Shown here: one piece after another, positions 5,028 through 5,072 of the stretch
Layout: each line of letters begins with the position of its first letter
Numbering within the stretch: position 1 is the first letter of the stretch
Assembly: GCA_964369475.1 (NCBI GenBank)
Contig: CAYJFK010000104.1
Span: forward strand, 1 to 5,072
Source of the DNA: CAYJFK01 sp964369475
Lineage (GTDB): Bacteria; Bacillota; Clostridia; Oscillospirales; Feifaniaceae
Direction of reading: 5' to 3'
DNA: 5,072 bases
The notes under the pieces: model-generated
The model's input: only the letters and a program-made list of their open reading frames with translations
The model's database searches: none
Told to the model about the DNA's origin: nothing
Translations under genes and position numbers: made by a program

Positions 5028-5072
5028 TCGCAAAGCGATTTTTGAAGCCACAGGGCGTTTTGTGGCGAGGCA
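5028..5072. other. Right edge of the window: small hairpins, no gene
   Basis: TCGC/GCGA (5028-5038) closes a 3-base loop, and GCCACA (5047-5052) can pair with TGTGGC near 5060-5066. This looks like a continuation of the structured, non-coding region. I find no supported reading frame in the last 45 bases. Confidence 0.35.

Overview
This window looks like chromosomal DNA of a Gram-positive anaerobe of the Clostridia. That is an inference from three things: an HtrA protease with a cytoplasmic charged N-terminus and one membrane anchor, a lipoprotein with a copper-amine-oxidase-like segment and WG-type repeats, and strong GGAGG ribosome binding sites with long terminator-like hairpins. No species call is possible from the sequence alone.

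Layout, left to right. Bases 1-124 are the last 40 codons of a plus-strand transposase that begins outside the window and resembles the IS1182 group. Bases 125-518 are a convergent, non-coding stretch with several perfect hairpins and copy 1 of a dispersed repeat (about 365-480). Three minus-strand genes follow: a VOC/glyoxalase-fold protein (519-890), a large predicted lipoprotein (945-3266), and an HtrA/DegP-like serine protease (3519-4739). The lipoprotein and VOC genes are 54 bases apart with no clear terminator between them. They probably share a transcript from a near-consensus promoter at 3411-3439. The protease gene is separated from that promoter by a 16-bp-stem terminator (3444-3490). 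The right end (4940-5072) carries a 25-bp-stem hairpin (4921-5027) and no convincing gene.

Functionally, the two large proteins both act at the outer face of the membrane: one is a membrane-anchored quality-control protease, the other a surface lipoprotein of unknown role. A direct functional link is not shown. The VOC protein keeps a full set of predicted metal ligands but its substrate cannot be told.

The most interesting signal is the repeat at 365-480 and 3293-3410. The two copies are about 93% identical by hand alignment and lie in the same orientation. Read as minus-strand RNA they fold into a series of hairpins. In the longest one the copies differ at two positions, and each difference swaps a G-C pair for a G-U pair, so the helix survives only in the minus-strand transcript. 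The second copy starts almost exactly at the predicted transcription start of the lipoprotein gene and fills its leader. The lipoprotein gene itself appears to use a rare ATT start codon.
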